Assembly: GCF_001039355.2 (NCBI RefSeq)
Contig: NW_019773759.1
Location: 19,108 to 83,107, forward strand
DNA length: 64,000 bases
Reading direction: 5' to 3'
Source: Lingula anatina
Lineage: Eukaryota > Brachiopoda > Lingulata > Lingulida > Lingulidae
Positions within the stretch are counted from its first letter, which is position 1. Each line of letters starts with the position of its first letter. Positions 1 through 31,378 of this stretch are shown here, in pieces. Both the position numbers and the translations under genes were made by a program. The notes under the pieces were generated by a model. It searched no databases and was not told where the DNA came from. It saw only the letters and a list, made by a program, of their open reading frames with translations.

Positions 1-409
1 TCCTCATTGGTTCCAGCCATTTAATGTTTAATTTTGCAGTTCTTAGTTATTTACGTAATTTGTATAGATATACTAGCGTGATCTCATTTTTGACTCCATA
101 TTTCACTGTGTTATGTTAGGGGGTAGTTGATTAATTAATTAATATAGTTTCAATAAATTTAAGCATTTGTGATTATGTGTTTTATATCAAATATTATTTG
201 ATGGTGTTGACGTCTTCATTGTAAGTGAAGTTGTCTAAATCTTTTAAGACTACAACACCTTTCGGGTATAAATAAGTCATTAATATGGTTTTATCACAAC
301 CTCTTCCAATGTACCAAACTGGTCAGGTTGTGGACCACCCTATTATCAGTAAATAACAGTCCTTAGGGTCTCCCTCATTGATCATCTTTGCTTTCACTTT
401 CACTTTCAG
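1..409 (+). other. ISY1 last intron (3' part)
   Basis: AT-rich sequence with no coding signal, ending in a CT-rich tract and the AG acceptor at 408-409. It is interpreted as the 3' end of the last ISY1 intron. Confidence 0.7.
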
Positions 410-523
410 ATTGAAGAAGCATTACTTCAAAGAAAGAAACGAGAACTTTTAGAAAAATATGCCAGCGAGGCATTACAGGCCGAGGAAGGCCAGGTTAAAC
501 AGATGATGGGGCTGGACACGTGA
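410..523 (+). CDS. ISY1: ISY1 splicing factor, last coding exon (partial gene)
   Basis: A pyrimidine-rich acceptor ending in AG at 408-409 is followed by 37 codons and a TGA at 521-523. The peptide begins IEEALLQRKKRELLEKYASE and ends in MMGLDT. It matches the C-terminus of ISY1 as I remember it (human: IEEALVRRKKMELLQKYASETLQAQ). ISY1 is a spliceosome component of the Prp19/XAB2-associated complexes and acts in the nucleus during the catalytic steps of splicing. The rest of the gene lies left of the window. The fragment is a charged amphipathic helix, so identity rests on about 30 aligned residues. The match is strong, but another coiled-coil protein cannot be fully excluded. Confidence 0.85.
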   Translation: MEEALLQRKKRELLEKYASEALQAEEGQVKQMMGLDT

Positions 524-1768
524 GACTATGCCCTGGAAGATGTATATCTGGAATATAACATGTAGAGTATAATGCAACCTTCATAGGCCAATGCAATGAG
601 CAAAGGAAATGTAAAGGCAGAAAAAAAAATATGGCAGGTACAGCTGCTGTGTCTGGGAAATATGAGGCGAAGATAAGTTATCACTGCTATAAAAAAACAT
701 TGACAAGCAGTTGCTTTTCATGCTCAGCTGGGACTGATTCCAAATGACAGTTTTCCTAAAATTGTGTGATTGGCATTCATTATATGGAAATGGGAATGAG
801 CAAGATTTTATTCCTGGCAGTGGATCCTTAGCTATATGATATAGAGAAATAATATGAAACCTGAGAGAACTGTGATGGATAATAGTAGAACTTGGCAGAT
901 ACATACAGAAGAAATATATTTGTGAAACTGAAAAACATTTGGAGTATCATCAAGAGCTGCAATGAAAAGGACGAGCAAACTAGATTGATCTTAACTTGGA
1001 ATGTATAAAATATTATAAAATACACTGACATCACTCGTAAACATCAGTGGGCTTCAGTTATTGCAGACTATAAATCACAACATACATGCATGCAAAAAGG
1101 TGCCTAATTAACCTAATATTGTATGCAGCTAGGAAAGTTTTTTTTTCTACGACTTGAGATAAAACATAGCTATTCAAGATACAAAGGATGTTTAACCATT
1201 CATTGATTAGGCAGTAATTAGGTATTAGCTAGAAATTAAAAGACTTTTGCAAACTGGACTATATTTTTTTTACTCCAGATTGTTAACTACTAGATTATAA
1301 ACATCAGTTTACTCTGTGTACAATACAGACCTCAGGCACCTATGCTGTGAGTCAGTGTGTAGATTATCAAATAAAGAATGATGGGAAAGCCTGGGACTAA
1401 AGCACTGTGACATCAGTGTTATCAAGGCACTTTTTTTAGGGCAGTGCCCTGTAAACAGGATGACTAATGTGAGAAGAATGATGTCATAAATCAGCTGTTT
1501 ATCCATTACCATAAACTGCTTGTGGATTTTGGTTTTATTTTCCTCATACATTATTAGTGTTTACATAGAGCAGTAGGGGGCCTTTACTTTCTTGGAACTG
1601 CTTTCAGTTGTTACGGTCTATGCTTTGACCTACTTACCATATTTTTGTTTGATTTGTATTTTGATAAAGTTTTAGGTTACCAATCTTTGGTGTAACTTGA
1701 ACCAAAAAACAGACTGTAAATATGTAAAGGATAGATTTTCTATAATATTTTCAATAAAATAATGTTAA
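524..1768 (+). other. ISY1 3' UTR
   Basis: Stop-rich AT-rich sequence after the ISY1 stop codon. The first AATAAA in a suitable context is at 1753-1758, so the UTR is about 1.2 kb if that signal is used. No other coding or RNA signal was seen. Confidence 0.55.
1753..1758 (+). terminator. Poly(A) signal, ISY1
   Basis: A canonical AATAAA hexamer followed by AT-rich sequence and T-rich stretches. It is the best candidate 3' end for ISY1. Confidence 0.5.
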
Positions 1769-2649
1769 GAATGTTTTAAAAAAAAATTCTTTCATTCATT
1801 CTTTTTTCTGATTGTTATATTTGTTTCTTTCTTCCAGCATCAAAATGCAATAGAAAGTACAAAGATCCCATAAGTAAATAAATGAAATATTAAGTAAATA
1901 GAGAGATAATTAACAATTGCAAAAACATCCAATCGATTTTATTTATGTCTTGATCCAAGTAAAATGCTAATATTTTTACACATAAGTATTTTCCTTGTCA
2001 GTTTTAATGAGCAGTGACGAGTTTAGTAATGGGACATCTGAAACAAATCCGCGGAAACTGTGTCACAAACCTGCGCATAAGATATTCATAACTTGTTTAC
2101 GAAAGCATTAATCGTCGTTGATTTCTGGAGATAACCTTTCACTATATACAAAGCCACTGGTGATTCATTGTTCTGTCCAAACGCACTAATTTAACATGTA
2201 ATTTGCTCTTAACCCCATTTATAACATATTTGTCATACTTTCCTATATCTTTTGATAAACAACGAAGCACCAACACCATTACATTTATCACGATTCCATC
2301 TCACGTGTGTATATGCACTGGTTCTATGACACTATTTACGTCATAAACAAAACCACGTGGGTTTGTTTATGACGATCGCAGAGACAACCCACACGAATTT
2401 ACGCGAGTATTTTTATAATTGTATGTAGGTTAGGAAATTATATATATCAAATATTGATTGATTTCAAAATTTAAGAAGGTGGCTTTTACATAGTAAACAA
2501 ATGCACTGTCCGTCATACAAGCTGACAAGAAAGATTCACCCGATCAGGGTCCCGTTCCGCGAAACGTGTGTTTCCACGTGATGTTAACTTCTAGCAATCT
2601 GATTGGCTGTTTAAGACACACCTCTACTGTGATGTATGTGATTTAGAAA
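1769..2649. other. Intergenic region between ISY1 and HDHD5
   Basis: No coding signal. The right-hand 150 bp holds the HDHD5 promoter motifs and is richer in CpG than the surroundings. Confidence 0.6.
2570..2649 (+). promoter_or_regulatory. HDHD5 proximal promoter (E-box plus inverted CCAAT)
   Basis: CACGTG lies at 2575-2580 within TCCACGTGA. ATTGG, an inverted CCAAT box, lies at 2602-2606, about 45 bp before the HDHD5 ATG. No TATA box is evident. The same two motifs occur in the PDHB/SLC25A3 intergenic promoter. E-boxes of this type bind bHLH-ZIP factors such as USF, and CCAAT boxes bind NF-Y. Use here is inferred. Confidence 0.45.
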
Positions 2650-17251
<14,602 letters not shown>

Positions 17252-17353
17252 TGGCAAGAGGGAGTGTAGGAAGTCTATGTGTCGTGGAAGTGTTGTAGGT
17301 TTTACAGGTTTTGGGTACAGTTACAGATACTGCTGGATTTGATATTGCAGCAT

Positions 17354-17359
17354 AATAAA
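17354..17359 (+). terminator. Proximal poly(A) signal, HDHD5
   Basis: AATAAA, 103 bp after the stop codon. It is the nearest canonical signal. Confidence 0.45.
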
Positions 17360-17626
17360 TATCAGCACAAATCAGCACCTATGTTCAAAACCCACAATTT
17401 CAACTTGACATAGGATAAGCATGCACACAAAACAAACCTGCTGGTAAAGAACAACAGTCAGGGGAATGGGAATGGTCCAAATGACTGTACAGAAATCTCA
17501 TATTTCGTGGAACAAATGGAAATGTGGTACAGTTTTGCCTTGAATTTTCAGTGCCACACTGAGATCTGCTGTTTTTCTCTAAAACTGTTGCCTACTTGGC
17601 TTGTTAAAAACTGGGTACATATGGTG

Positions 17627-17860
17627 TCTACCTGGCCAAAGCCAAGCACCAACCTGGTTGATGTCAGCTACCTACCTGGATGATGCCTACCACCTACCTG
17701 GCTGATGTCAACTACCTTGTACCTGGCTGATGTCAGCTACCTAACTGGCTGATGTCAGGCACCTATCTGACCGATGCCAAGCACCTACCTGGTTGATGCC
17801 AGCCCTTGCTTGGCTAATGCATGGAGCCTACCTGTAGTATCAGGCACCTGAATGACTAGT
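17627..17860 (+). repeat. Degenerate tandem repeat (ACCTACCTGGCTGATG type)
   Basis: Roughly eight diverged units of about 25-32 bp are built around ACCTACCTGGCTGATGTCAG. The array ends in weaker units near 17860. It lies between the two candidate HDHD5 poly(A) signals, so it would be transcribed only in the long mRNA form. The frame is not maintained, so it is not coding. Confidence 0.8.
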
Positions 17861-19476
17861 GCTTGGCATCATCTTGACTTATGTTGAAGCCTACTTAGAT
17901 ATAGTTATGTACATTCTTTGATTGGCGCCTTCTGTACCAGTGGCAGCTCATACCACTCTGACCAAGGAAACAGACGAGATTTTTTCTTTAATTATTATTA
18001 TGAGAAAAATAGGCAATTCATATGAAGAGAAAGAAAAAATCATGTGATGCCAATTTTGTCTACTCTGCCAGGATGAGTTATGTGGTTCTTTTGCACAAAA
18101 TGCAGTGGTTGTAAGAAGCTTTTGGCTATCTTCAGGGCAAAAGTGAATTGTGTCATATTTATAAGAACTGTAGACCACTATGTGTGTCTTCGTTGAAGTT
18201 TTGTTTTTCATGAATATATATTTTAAAAGTAACTTCAATGTAAAGAGGGTGACTTTATGATATATATATTTGCTTCTGAACCCAAGGCCCCCTCCATCTT
18301 ATGTCACATTCTCTAAAGTTGAAAGTTTTTTTTTCTTTGAAAATTCTTCATTTTCTGCAGGTATAAGAAACGCACATAGAAAGAGACGATGCACACTAAA
18401 AAAGATACAACAATCTGACAATGTGTAAATTTCATTAAGATAAGGCTGTTTATATAAAATTAGACAAGTATTTGATATGATCAGATGTTAAAACAGTTTG
18501 TTTTCTATTTATGATGTAGACATTACCATTTTCAGGTGTATGATACTTAGATCTTTTATGGAGAGTTTGGGAAAGAAACCCATGTCTCCTGACAGTAGCT
18601 TTCTGTTTCATAATTGGAATTGTTACACTAAAATCATGAAATTTGTGAACACATCATAACAAGAGCTAAGATTTTTACAAATAATTTTTAATTTTCAGAA
18701 ATTGTTTGTATTTTGAAATGTAATTATGTTGACTAAGTTTTCTTTGATTATATTAGAACACAATGTCTATCCTTTTTTTAACTTCAAAAAAGTATCACCA
18801 TGTTGCTTAGCCGTCGTTACCCTCATATTCTATCATGTTCCTAACTACTGTTTTAAATAACTTGAATGGATTGTTTCGTCATCAGTTGATATGTCCTTGT
18901 AATTGTGTTTAACTTGTTTTTAAGGTGTTCAGGTGATCAGTGATGTATATTTTATTGCCAATATTTATCATTAACTTAAACAGATCATTTGTCTAGTTAT
19001 TGGCCGACTTGTATTGAAAAAAAAACACCTGACAATACAAACTTATTAACGAGTTTTTAAATTGATACCGATTATGTGTGTTCATTTCTTTATTTTAGAT
19101 TTTAAAGGTAAACATGTACATTTTGTACCACCAACACCTGTTGCCTGGAAAGACTTTGTGAGAACTTCATTCAAATTTATTATCAAAATCAAGAAAATGC
19201 CATTTTAGGTACTTAATTTGGCTGTTTCAGTACATTTGAATACAAATTTGATTGCAAGTGTGATTCACTCATACTCCACAAAAAGCTTTCAAGAAACTGG
19301 TTAATTACATCACAACAAGTATGACACAGAGAATCTATTTTTATTTAATTCTCAACCACATTAATACACTTAATTAATAGTATTTGGTGTTTGCTTTTTA
19401 TTGCGTTATGTGTTTAAAATCAGTCATCCAGTTTATGTATACACTTTTAAGAACTTTTTTCTCCTGATAACAAGCA

Positions 19477-19482
19477 AATAAA
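19477..19482 (+). terminator. Distal poly(A) signal, HDHD5
   Basis: AATAAA followed about 30 bp later by a TGTTGTTTT-type GU-rich stretch. This is a typical 3' end context and an alternative to the proximal signal. Confidence 0.45.
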
Positions 19483-19566
19483 GTTCAGGCACATCCTGGA
19501 AGTTATGATCTGTTGTTTTATCTTTTCGCTGTTTGAAGACATGTGGAACATAATGTGTAATATATA

Positions 19567-19722
19567 CAGTGTTTGCCTCTTAGAAAAATAAGTTGCTGGA
19601 CCGAAAGTCCAGACATCTTGAAAAATGACTGGACTGAATGTCTGCCGGGTGCCAAAACTTCTCAGCCCGTTCTGAAAGTTGTCAGCCCCGGGCAGACGGT
19701 CCAGCCTTAATTTCTAACACTG
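19567..19722. mobile_element. 156 bp hAT-type MITE with a perfect 8 bp target-site duplication
   Basis: The left end CAGTGTTTGCCTCTTAGAAA and the right end (read inward) CAGTGTTAGAAATTAAGG are related inverted repeats. Both contain TTAGAAA, then AAG, then GCTGGACCG. The element is flanked on both sides by AATATATA (19559-19566 and 19723-19730). An 8 bp duplication plus CAGTG termini fits the hAT superfamily. The interior has several GCTGGAC/GTCCAGC inverted motifs and no ORF. A related internal motif, GCTGGACTGAATGTCC, occurs at 21921-21936. Confidence 0.82.
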
Positions 19723-20563
19723 AATATATAGTATGTTACTGCTTGTAAGGATTTTTGGAGATGGGTCCTCCTCTCAATATTTTGGTGACCCAAACTGCTT
19801 CCTTGTGGTCTACATGTGAAAGTAAACTGTAAACATTTACATTCTGCTTAAATATGAATCAAAGTTAAAATTTCACAACACTGAGATGGAAATTGAAAGA
19901 ACCTTGTGGTGTTAATTCATTTAAATCTCTGTGTGAAAAGGACTTTAATTTGCATCAAGGAAGCTTTTTTGACTCCTCTTTTCAAATTCAGATTTTAAAA
20001 GAAAATTGTGTAATAAATTTAATTTGACATCAGCCAATTTGCTATTGTGTTATAATGAAAAGAGACAGATTCATTCATCTATGATTACACAGTCAAGTAC
20101 TTTTGACATTTTTTATTATACATAGTGTATTATGCCAACAATACAGTGCTTCAACTTGTACATGTCAAGCATACCAAAAACTGACCATCGCAATGGAGTA
20201 GCAGCCTCTATCTTACACCTTACAATAATCAAGAATTAAATGCAATGGAAGCAGATCCAAAGTATGGGAGGGTAATATATCGGGAAAAAATCTTGAATGG
20301 CAGTTTAAGGCTGTAATGTACGCTCGACCAGAAAAGTTCAGAAACATGAACTTGTTTTTTCAATAATTTAAAGACTACGCAATGTAGTGGGAAAATCTTC
20401 ACTGTATATAAAAAGTAACAAATGATGGGCACATTACATCAATAATTGGTTGAAATGTTTACCTAAGCTCATATGATTATTTTATTATAATTCAAAATGT
20501 TTAAAAACTTTTTTGGTTGAGTGTATATCATATATTAAAGTTAGTACCTCAGATGAATTAATA

Positions 20564-20606
20564 CCCCCCCCCCAAAAAAAAAAAAAAATAATAATAATAA
20601 AATAAT
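20564..20606. repeat. Composite microsatellite C10-A15-(TAA)n
   Basis: A run of 10 C is followed directly by 15 A and then TAA units. The same order occurs at 21995-22060. Confidence 0.8.
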
Positions 20607-21156
20607 AAACAGGATTAAAGGTCATAATAACTGGTGAATAACTAAATTTCCATCAGTCCAAGCTGTTACTGTTAGTAAGATATAATGCGATAAATATTCA
20701 TATGAAAATTTAGTTCTGCATTACCTTAATATTAGCACCCTTCACACTGAGATGCCTCCCTATTCTTTTGTCTTCAACTTATAACAGACAGAGATTTCTT
20801 CCTGTGAGCAACATGTACTTCATTATGATTGTACTGGCATTTTAGGCTATGTCAATACCAATCTTTACTCTTGGATTACACTGTATACTCTGACCAATTC
20901 ATAAAAAAAGTTCATAATAATAATAAATAAATAAATAAAAACATCAGCAAACTACCCTGGATTTGTGAGTATCAGAGCCTGTCCTCAATACGCCAATGCA
21001 TGTATGTGATAGTCACAGATCTGATACTCAAACTCGGGGTGTACAACATAATCTACACCATTCAAAATAAAAGCAGCTCACAGAAAGTATGTTATTATAA
21101 CAACATAATGCTGTCTATATACATGCTACCCTTATGTCTATGGTATATCTGTAACT

Positions 21157-21162
21157 TTTATT
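21157..21162 (-). terminator. Candidate poly(A) signal, PDHB
   Basis: TTTATT on the + strand (AATAAA on the minus strand), 149 bp past the PDHB stop codon. A more distal one is at 20112-20117. The choice between them is uncertain. Confidence 0.4.
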
Positions 21163-21310
21163 CCATGTGATAGCAGTATCCTAGAATCTGAGAATGAATT
21201 GCTTCCTCCATCTATTCTTCCCAAAACTCCACAGAAAATATCATAGGGTTGTCATTTTAACAGTAATAATTATGATAATATTAATAATAATAAAAAATAA
21301 AATAATAGAT

Positions 21311-27776
<6,466 letters not shown>

Positions 27777-28217
27777 CTTGGATCGCGACACGGACTCTAA
27801 GTCGTATCATTATCTTTAATTCAAAATTACAAAACACATTTGTGAGTCAAAACAAAATATATTGCAATATTATGCATACTTATTTTCAAGTATAAAAACA
27901 CCTGCAAAGCACAAAATTTCTCATTAAATCAGTACTTCTGGATATTGTTTTTGACAAATGAGACGTGTAAAGTTATTTACTTCTTTTATTCAGGTCGAAC
28001 TGCGTCACAGCAACGTTTTAGCCAATCAAAAAGTAGGTGTCCACGTGACCCGATCCTTCGCCCGGCATCCACGCCATCTTTTCGTAAGTTGTCGAGAGGT
28101 TGTCATTAGTTTTTTACGATTTTATGTAAAACAGTTTGTAGTCATTATCTAGCAACATCTTGTTCTAAAAAAGAATTGAATGTAAGAATAACGTGTGCTT
28201 TTTTATTCAGAAAAAAC
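27777..28217. promoter_or_regulatory. Shared PDHB / SLC25A3-1 promoter interval with 5' UTR intron
   Basis: The two ATGs are 441 bp apart and diverge. CCAAT lies at 28022-28026 and CACGTG at 28042-28047 within TCCACGTGACC. No TATA box was seen. A consensus donor GTAAGT at 28084-28089 and the acceptor AG at 28209-28210 suggest a non-coding first exon and a short 5' UTR intron in SLC25A3-1. Shared regulation of the pair is inferred. Confidence 0.6.
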
Positions 28218-31200
28218 ATGTTCAAGGCACTAGCTGAGGCAGCGAAGAACAGCCCGTTCACCAGCCCTGTTCGGCATGCACAGTGCCAAGGAAGCGGTGG
28301 TGATGGTAATTAAAACATTTATTAAATTTAAACTCTTCATAACAGACAGTTTAAATAGTATTTCTCAAAAATCTCTGTTGATCACCTTTGTTTTCTACTG
28401 GCACGCGTGATATGACAGGAAACGGAAGTGATTCCCACGAGGATGTCGCAATGTATTTCTATTTATGGAAACTAGGTCGAACTCGGGGAGCGACTTGACG
28501 TCAAAAGTTGTTAAAAAATTTATATGAAAAATGGAATAATCTTTTTGTTTTGCAATCATGTTGAAAATCTCAATCTGGTGTTTAATTACACATCATACAG
28601 CTGTTGTTAATAGATATAATATATTGACATTAAATATTATGACAGTTATTGACAATGATTTTTTCTCTGAATTTCAGAGGAATACAGCTGCGAGTTTGGC
28701 TCTTCCAAATACTACGCCCTTTGTGGTTTGGGTGGCATTCTCAGTTGTGGAATCACACATACAGCAGTAGTACCACTTGACTTGGTCAAGTGCCGTATTC
28801 AGACCAACCCAGAAAAATATGGTGGCATTGTCAAGGGTTTCAAAGTGACCATAGCTGAAGATGGGGCAGTTTCACTTGCCAGAGGTTGGGCTCCAACAGC
28901 AATTGGTTATTCCATGCAAGGACTTTGCAAGTTTGGTTTCTATGAAGTCTTTAAAGTTATTTACGGAAACCTTTTGGGAGAGGTAAGTTGGGGACACTGA
29001 AATTGTTGAAACTGCACCACTGAGACTGTAAAAACACCAGAATATATGTAGTGGTTTTTGCTCATCAAGTTAAGTTTAATTTTAACCTTATTCCTTAAAT
29101 AAGTTGAAAACGATGAAAAAATATTATTCTGAAAATCTTTAAATGTCATTTCAATAAGTAAAGTGAAAGAAAATTTGGGTCTGACTCTAGAACAAATTGA
29201 GGATGCTTAGTTGTTTGTAGACCTTGGTATTTGTGAAGTTTTGATTAACAAAAATGACTCAAACAAAGCTGAAGTCCATTAGAGTGTTTTAAATTATTTT
29301 ATTTATCCTTTTTTGAATAATCACTGAAATAAATATCTGTAGGAAAATTCTTACTTGTGGAGGACATCCCTATACTTAGCTGCCAGCGCCTCTGCCGAGT
29401 TCTTTGCCGACATAGCTCTCTGCCCCATGGAATCCGTGAAGGTCAGAATTCAAACACAGCCTGGCTGGTCTACAACACTGAGAGAGGGATTCCCAAGGAT
29501 TATGAAGGAGGAGGGGTTGAATGGGTAGGTATTGTTGTTCAAGCACATGCATGCATGCACGCACTCTCTCTGACATGCAAATTCTCTCTCTCTCTCCCNN
29601 NNNNNNNNNNNNNNNNNNNNNNNNNNNNNNNNNNNNNNNNNNNNNNNNNNNNNNNNNNNNNNNNNNNNNNNNNNNNNNNNNNNNNNNNNNNNNNNNNNNN
29701 NNNNNNNNNNNNNNNNNNNNNNNNNNNNNNNNNNNNNNNNNNNNNNNNNNNNNNNNNNNNNNNNNNNNNNNNNNNNNNNNNNNNNNNNNNNNNNNNNNNN
29801 NNNNNNNNNNNNNNNNNNNNNNNNNNNNNNNNNNNNNNNNNNNNNNNNNNNNNNNNNNNNNNNNNNNNNNNNNNNNNNNNNNNNNNNNNNNNNNNNNNNN
29901 NNNNNNNNTTTTACAAAGGATTAGTACCACTGTGGGCCCGTCAGATTCCCTACACCATGATGAAATTTGCCTGCTTTGAGAGGACGGTGGAAGCTCTGTA
30001 TAAATATGTCGTGCCCAAACCTCGTTCTGAGTGCACTAAACCAGAGCAGTTGGTGGTCACATTTGCTGCTGGATACATAGGTCAGTTGATATTATTCATT
30101 CTTAGTAATGTCAACTTCAAAACAGATTGTGAATACAAACTCCTGTTTTTTTTTCTGCTCCTTGAAATTATCTGAAAAAAAAATTCAAAACTTGTAACAG
30201 GTGAAACTTGGTGTGTGGTGGTCAAGTATCACAAACTGTGACAGTAAAATTATTTACTTGTGTTTTACTTCAGCATTTGTACTAGAATGTAATATGTTGC
30301 CATCAAAAATTTGAAATCTGGGTTACTTTTGTAGATTGTTATTTACTGACTTTTAATTGACTGTCTGGGCCATTCAAGATATTTAGAATACTGAATTTGG
30401 TTGTTTTCTATTCCAGCTGGTGTATTCTGTGCCATTGTGAGTCATCCTGCAGACACCATTGTATCAAAACTTAACCAAGCTAAAGGAAGCAACTTTGTGG
30501 ATGTAGCCAAGAGCCTTGGGCTGTTAGGTAAGTTTTGTGAAACATTGATTTTGAAACAACTATTTTTATACAAGTGCGTCATTAAATTTACATGTCTGCA
30601 TCCAAGGGCCAAAACTTCTTTTCTGATGTCAAAATTTTCGTTTCCTATAGACTGCCTAGATCACATTGAAAAATGATTAACATCACTGTAAACACATTCC
30701 TTAGATCCACTCTGGGGGCGAGTTCTCTGCCAGGGCTTGCAGAGACGTGCCCAGCAACTTTCTAGGTTGTACTGTCTGGAGTGCTTGAGTCATTAGTGTG
30801 TGAGAGCAGTATACCTCCACTGGTGGTAAGTCGCGCTCTTGTCTGCCTGTGTGGTGTGCTGGACGTATGGCGCACACTCTTAAGGCATTACGTGGCAAGA
30901 GTTGACTGCCAGTTGGGACATGCATTCTTTGTGAGAGTTTTTAGTGACTAAATTGATTTTTTTTCTTTGTAAAGGATTAGATATTAGAATCGAATAATGT
31001 GATGTTTTTCACTGTAAAAGGTATATGCTGTCAACAGGATTCCATAAGAAGGCCTTTTTATCTTTTTTTACACAGTTGCCACAATTTGTTTATTTGTTCT
31101 TTCTCTTTGCTCCTTCAGATATTTTCTGCCATCATTCCTACCCCCCCCCCCCCAGTCAGTCTCATTCAATTTAAATTAATTTGTTCATATTTACATTATC

Positions 31201-31378
31201 TTTTTCACCAGGCATGTGGAAGGGACTCTTCCCAAGGATCATCATGATTGGTACTCTCACTGCCCTGCAGTGGTTCATCTACGACTCCGTGAAAGTCTAC
31301 TTCAAGCTGCCACGCCCACCTCCTCCAGAGATGCCAGAAAGCCTCAAAGCCAAACTTGCTGCGCAGGGGAAGCTGTGA
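28218..31378 (+). CDS. SLC25A3: Mitochondrial phosphate carrier, SLC25A3 copy 1
   Basis: Six coding exons: 28218-28305, 28678-28982, 29343-29524, 29908-30080 (its first base falls inside the N gap), 30417-30527 and 31212-31378. They total 1026 nt and 341 aa. The N-terminus [14 protein letters not shown] resembles the vertebrate presequence start. Carrier signatures are PLDLVK at 62-67 and PMESVK at 159-164, with the third repeat as [10 protein letters not shown]. The strongly conserved blocks [20 protein letters not shown] and [13 protein letters not shown] are present. The protein imports inorganic phosphate with a proton (and copper in mammals) across the inner membrane. The last two bases of codon G192 and intron 3's acceptor are affected only by the gap. 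AATAAA at 32125 probably ends the mRNA. A tandem paralogue starts 1.9 kb downstream. Confidence 0.95.
29599..29908. other. Assembly gap (310 N)
   Basis: Unsequenced bases in intron 3 of SLC25A3-1. The gap begins directly after a (TC)n run (about 29582-29598), the likely cause. It hides the exon 4 acceptor and the first exon base. Confidence 0.98.
30701..30925. repeat. GC-richer block in SLC25A3-1 intron 5, possible repeat
   Basis: About 225 bp stands out as GC-rich inside an AT-rich intron, and the minus strand stays open for 74 codons. It is absent from the matching, shorter intron of SLC25A3-2. No family was recognised. It may be an inserted short element, but no clear termini were found. 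Confidence 0.3.

Larger units (their letters stand above)
17252..19482 (+). other. HDHD5 3' UTR (proximal and distal ends)
   Basis: Non-coding sequence after the HDHD5 stop. The proximal AATAAA is at 17354-17359 and a distal one is at 19477-19482, so the UTR could be about 0.1 or 2.2 kb. The region between them carries the tandem repeat at 17627-17860. Confidence 0.5.
19723..21310 (-). other. Intergenic region and PDHB 3' UTR
   Basis: AT-rich sequence between HDHD5 and PDHB, which are transcribed toward each other. A minus-strand AATAAA lies at 21157-21162, and others lie near 20112. A C-run, A-run, TAA-run composite microsatellite starts at 20564. No coding signal. Confidence 0.6.

Noticed and set aside
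29357-30175. 272-codon open frame across the N gap
   Set aside because: The gap supplies most of its length. The left part reads exon 3 in the wrong frame. The true exons are 29343-29524 and 29908-30080.
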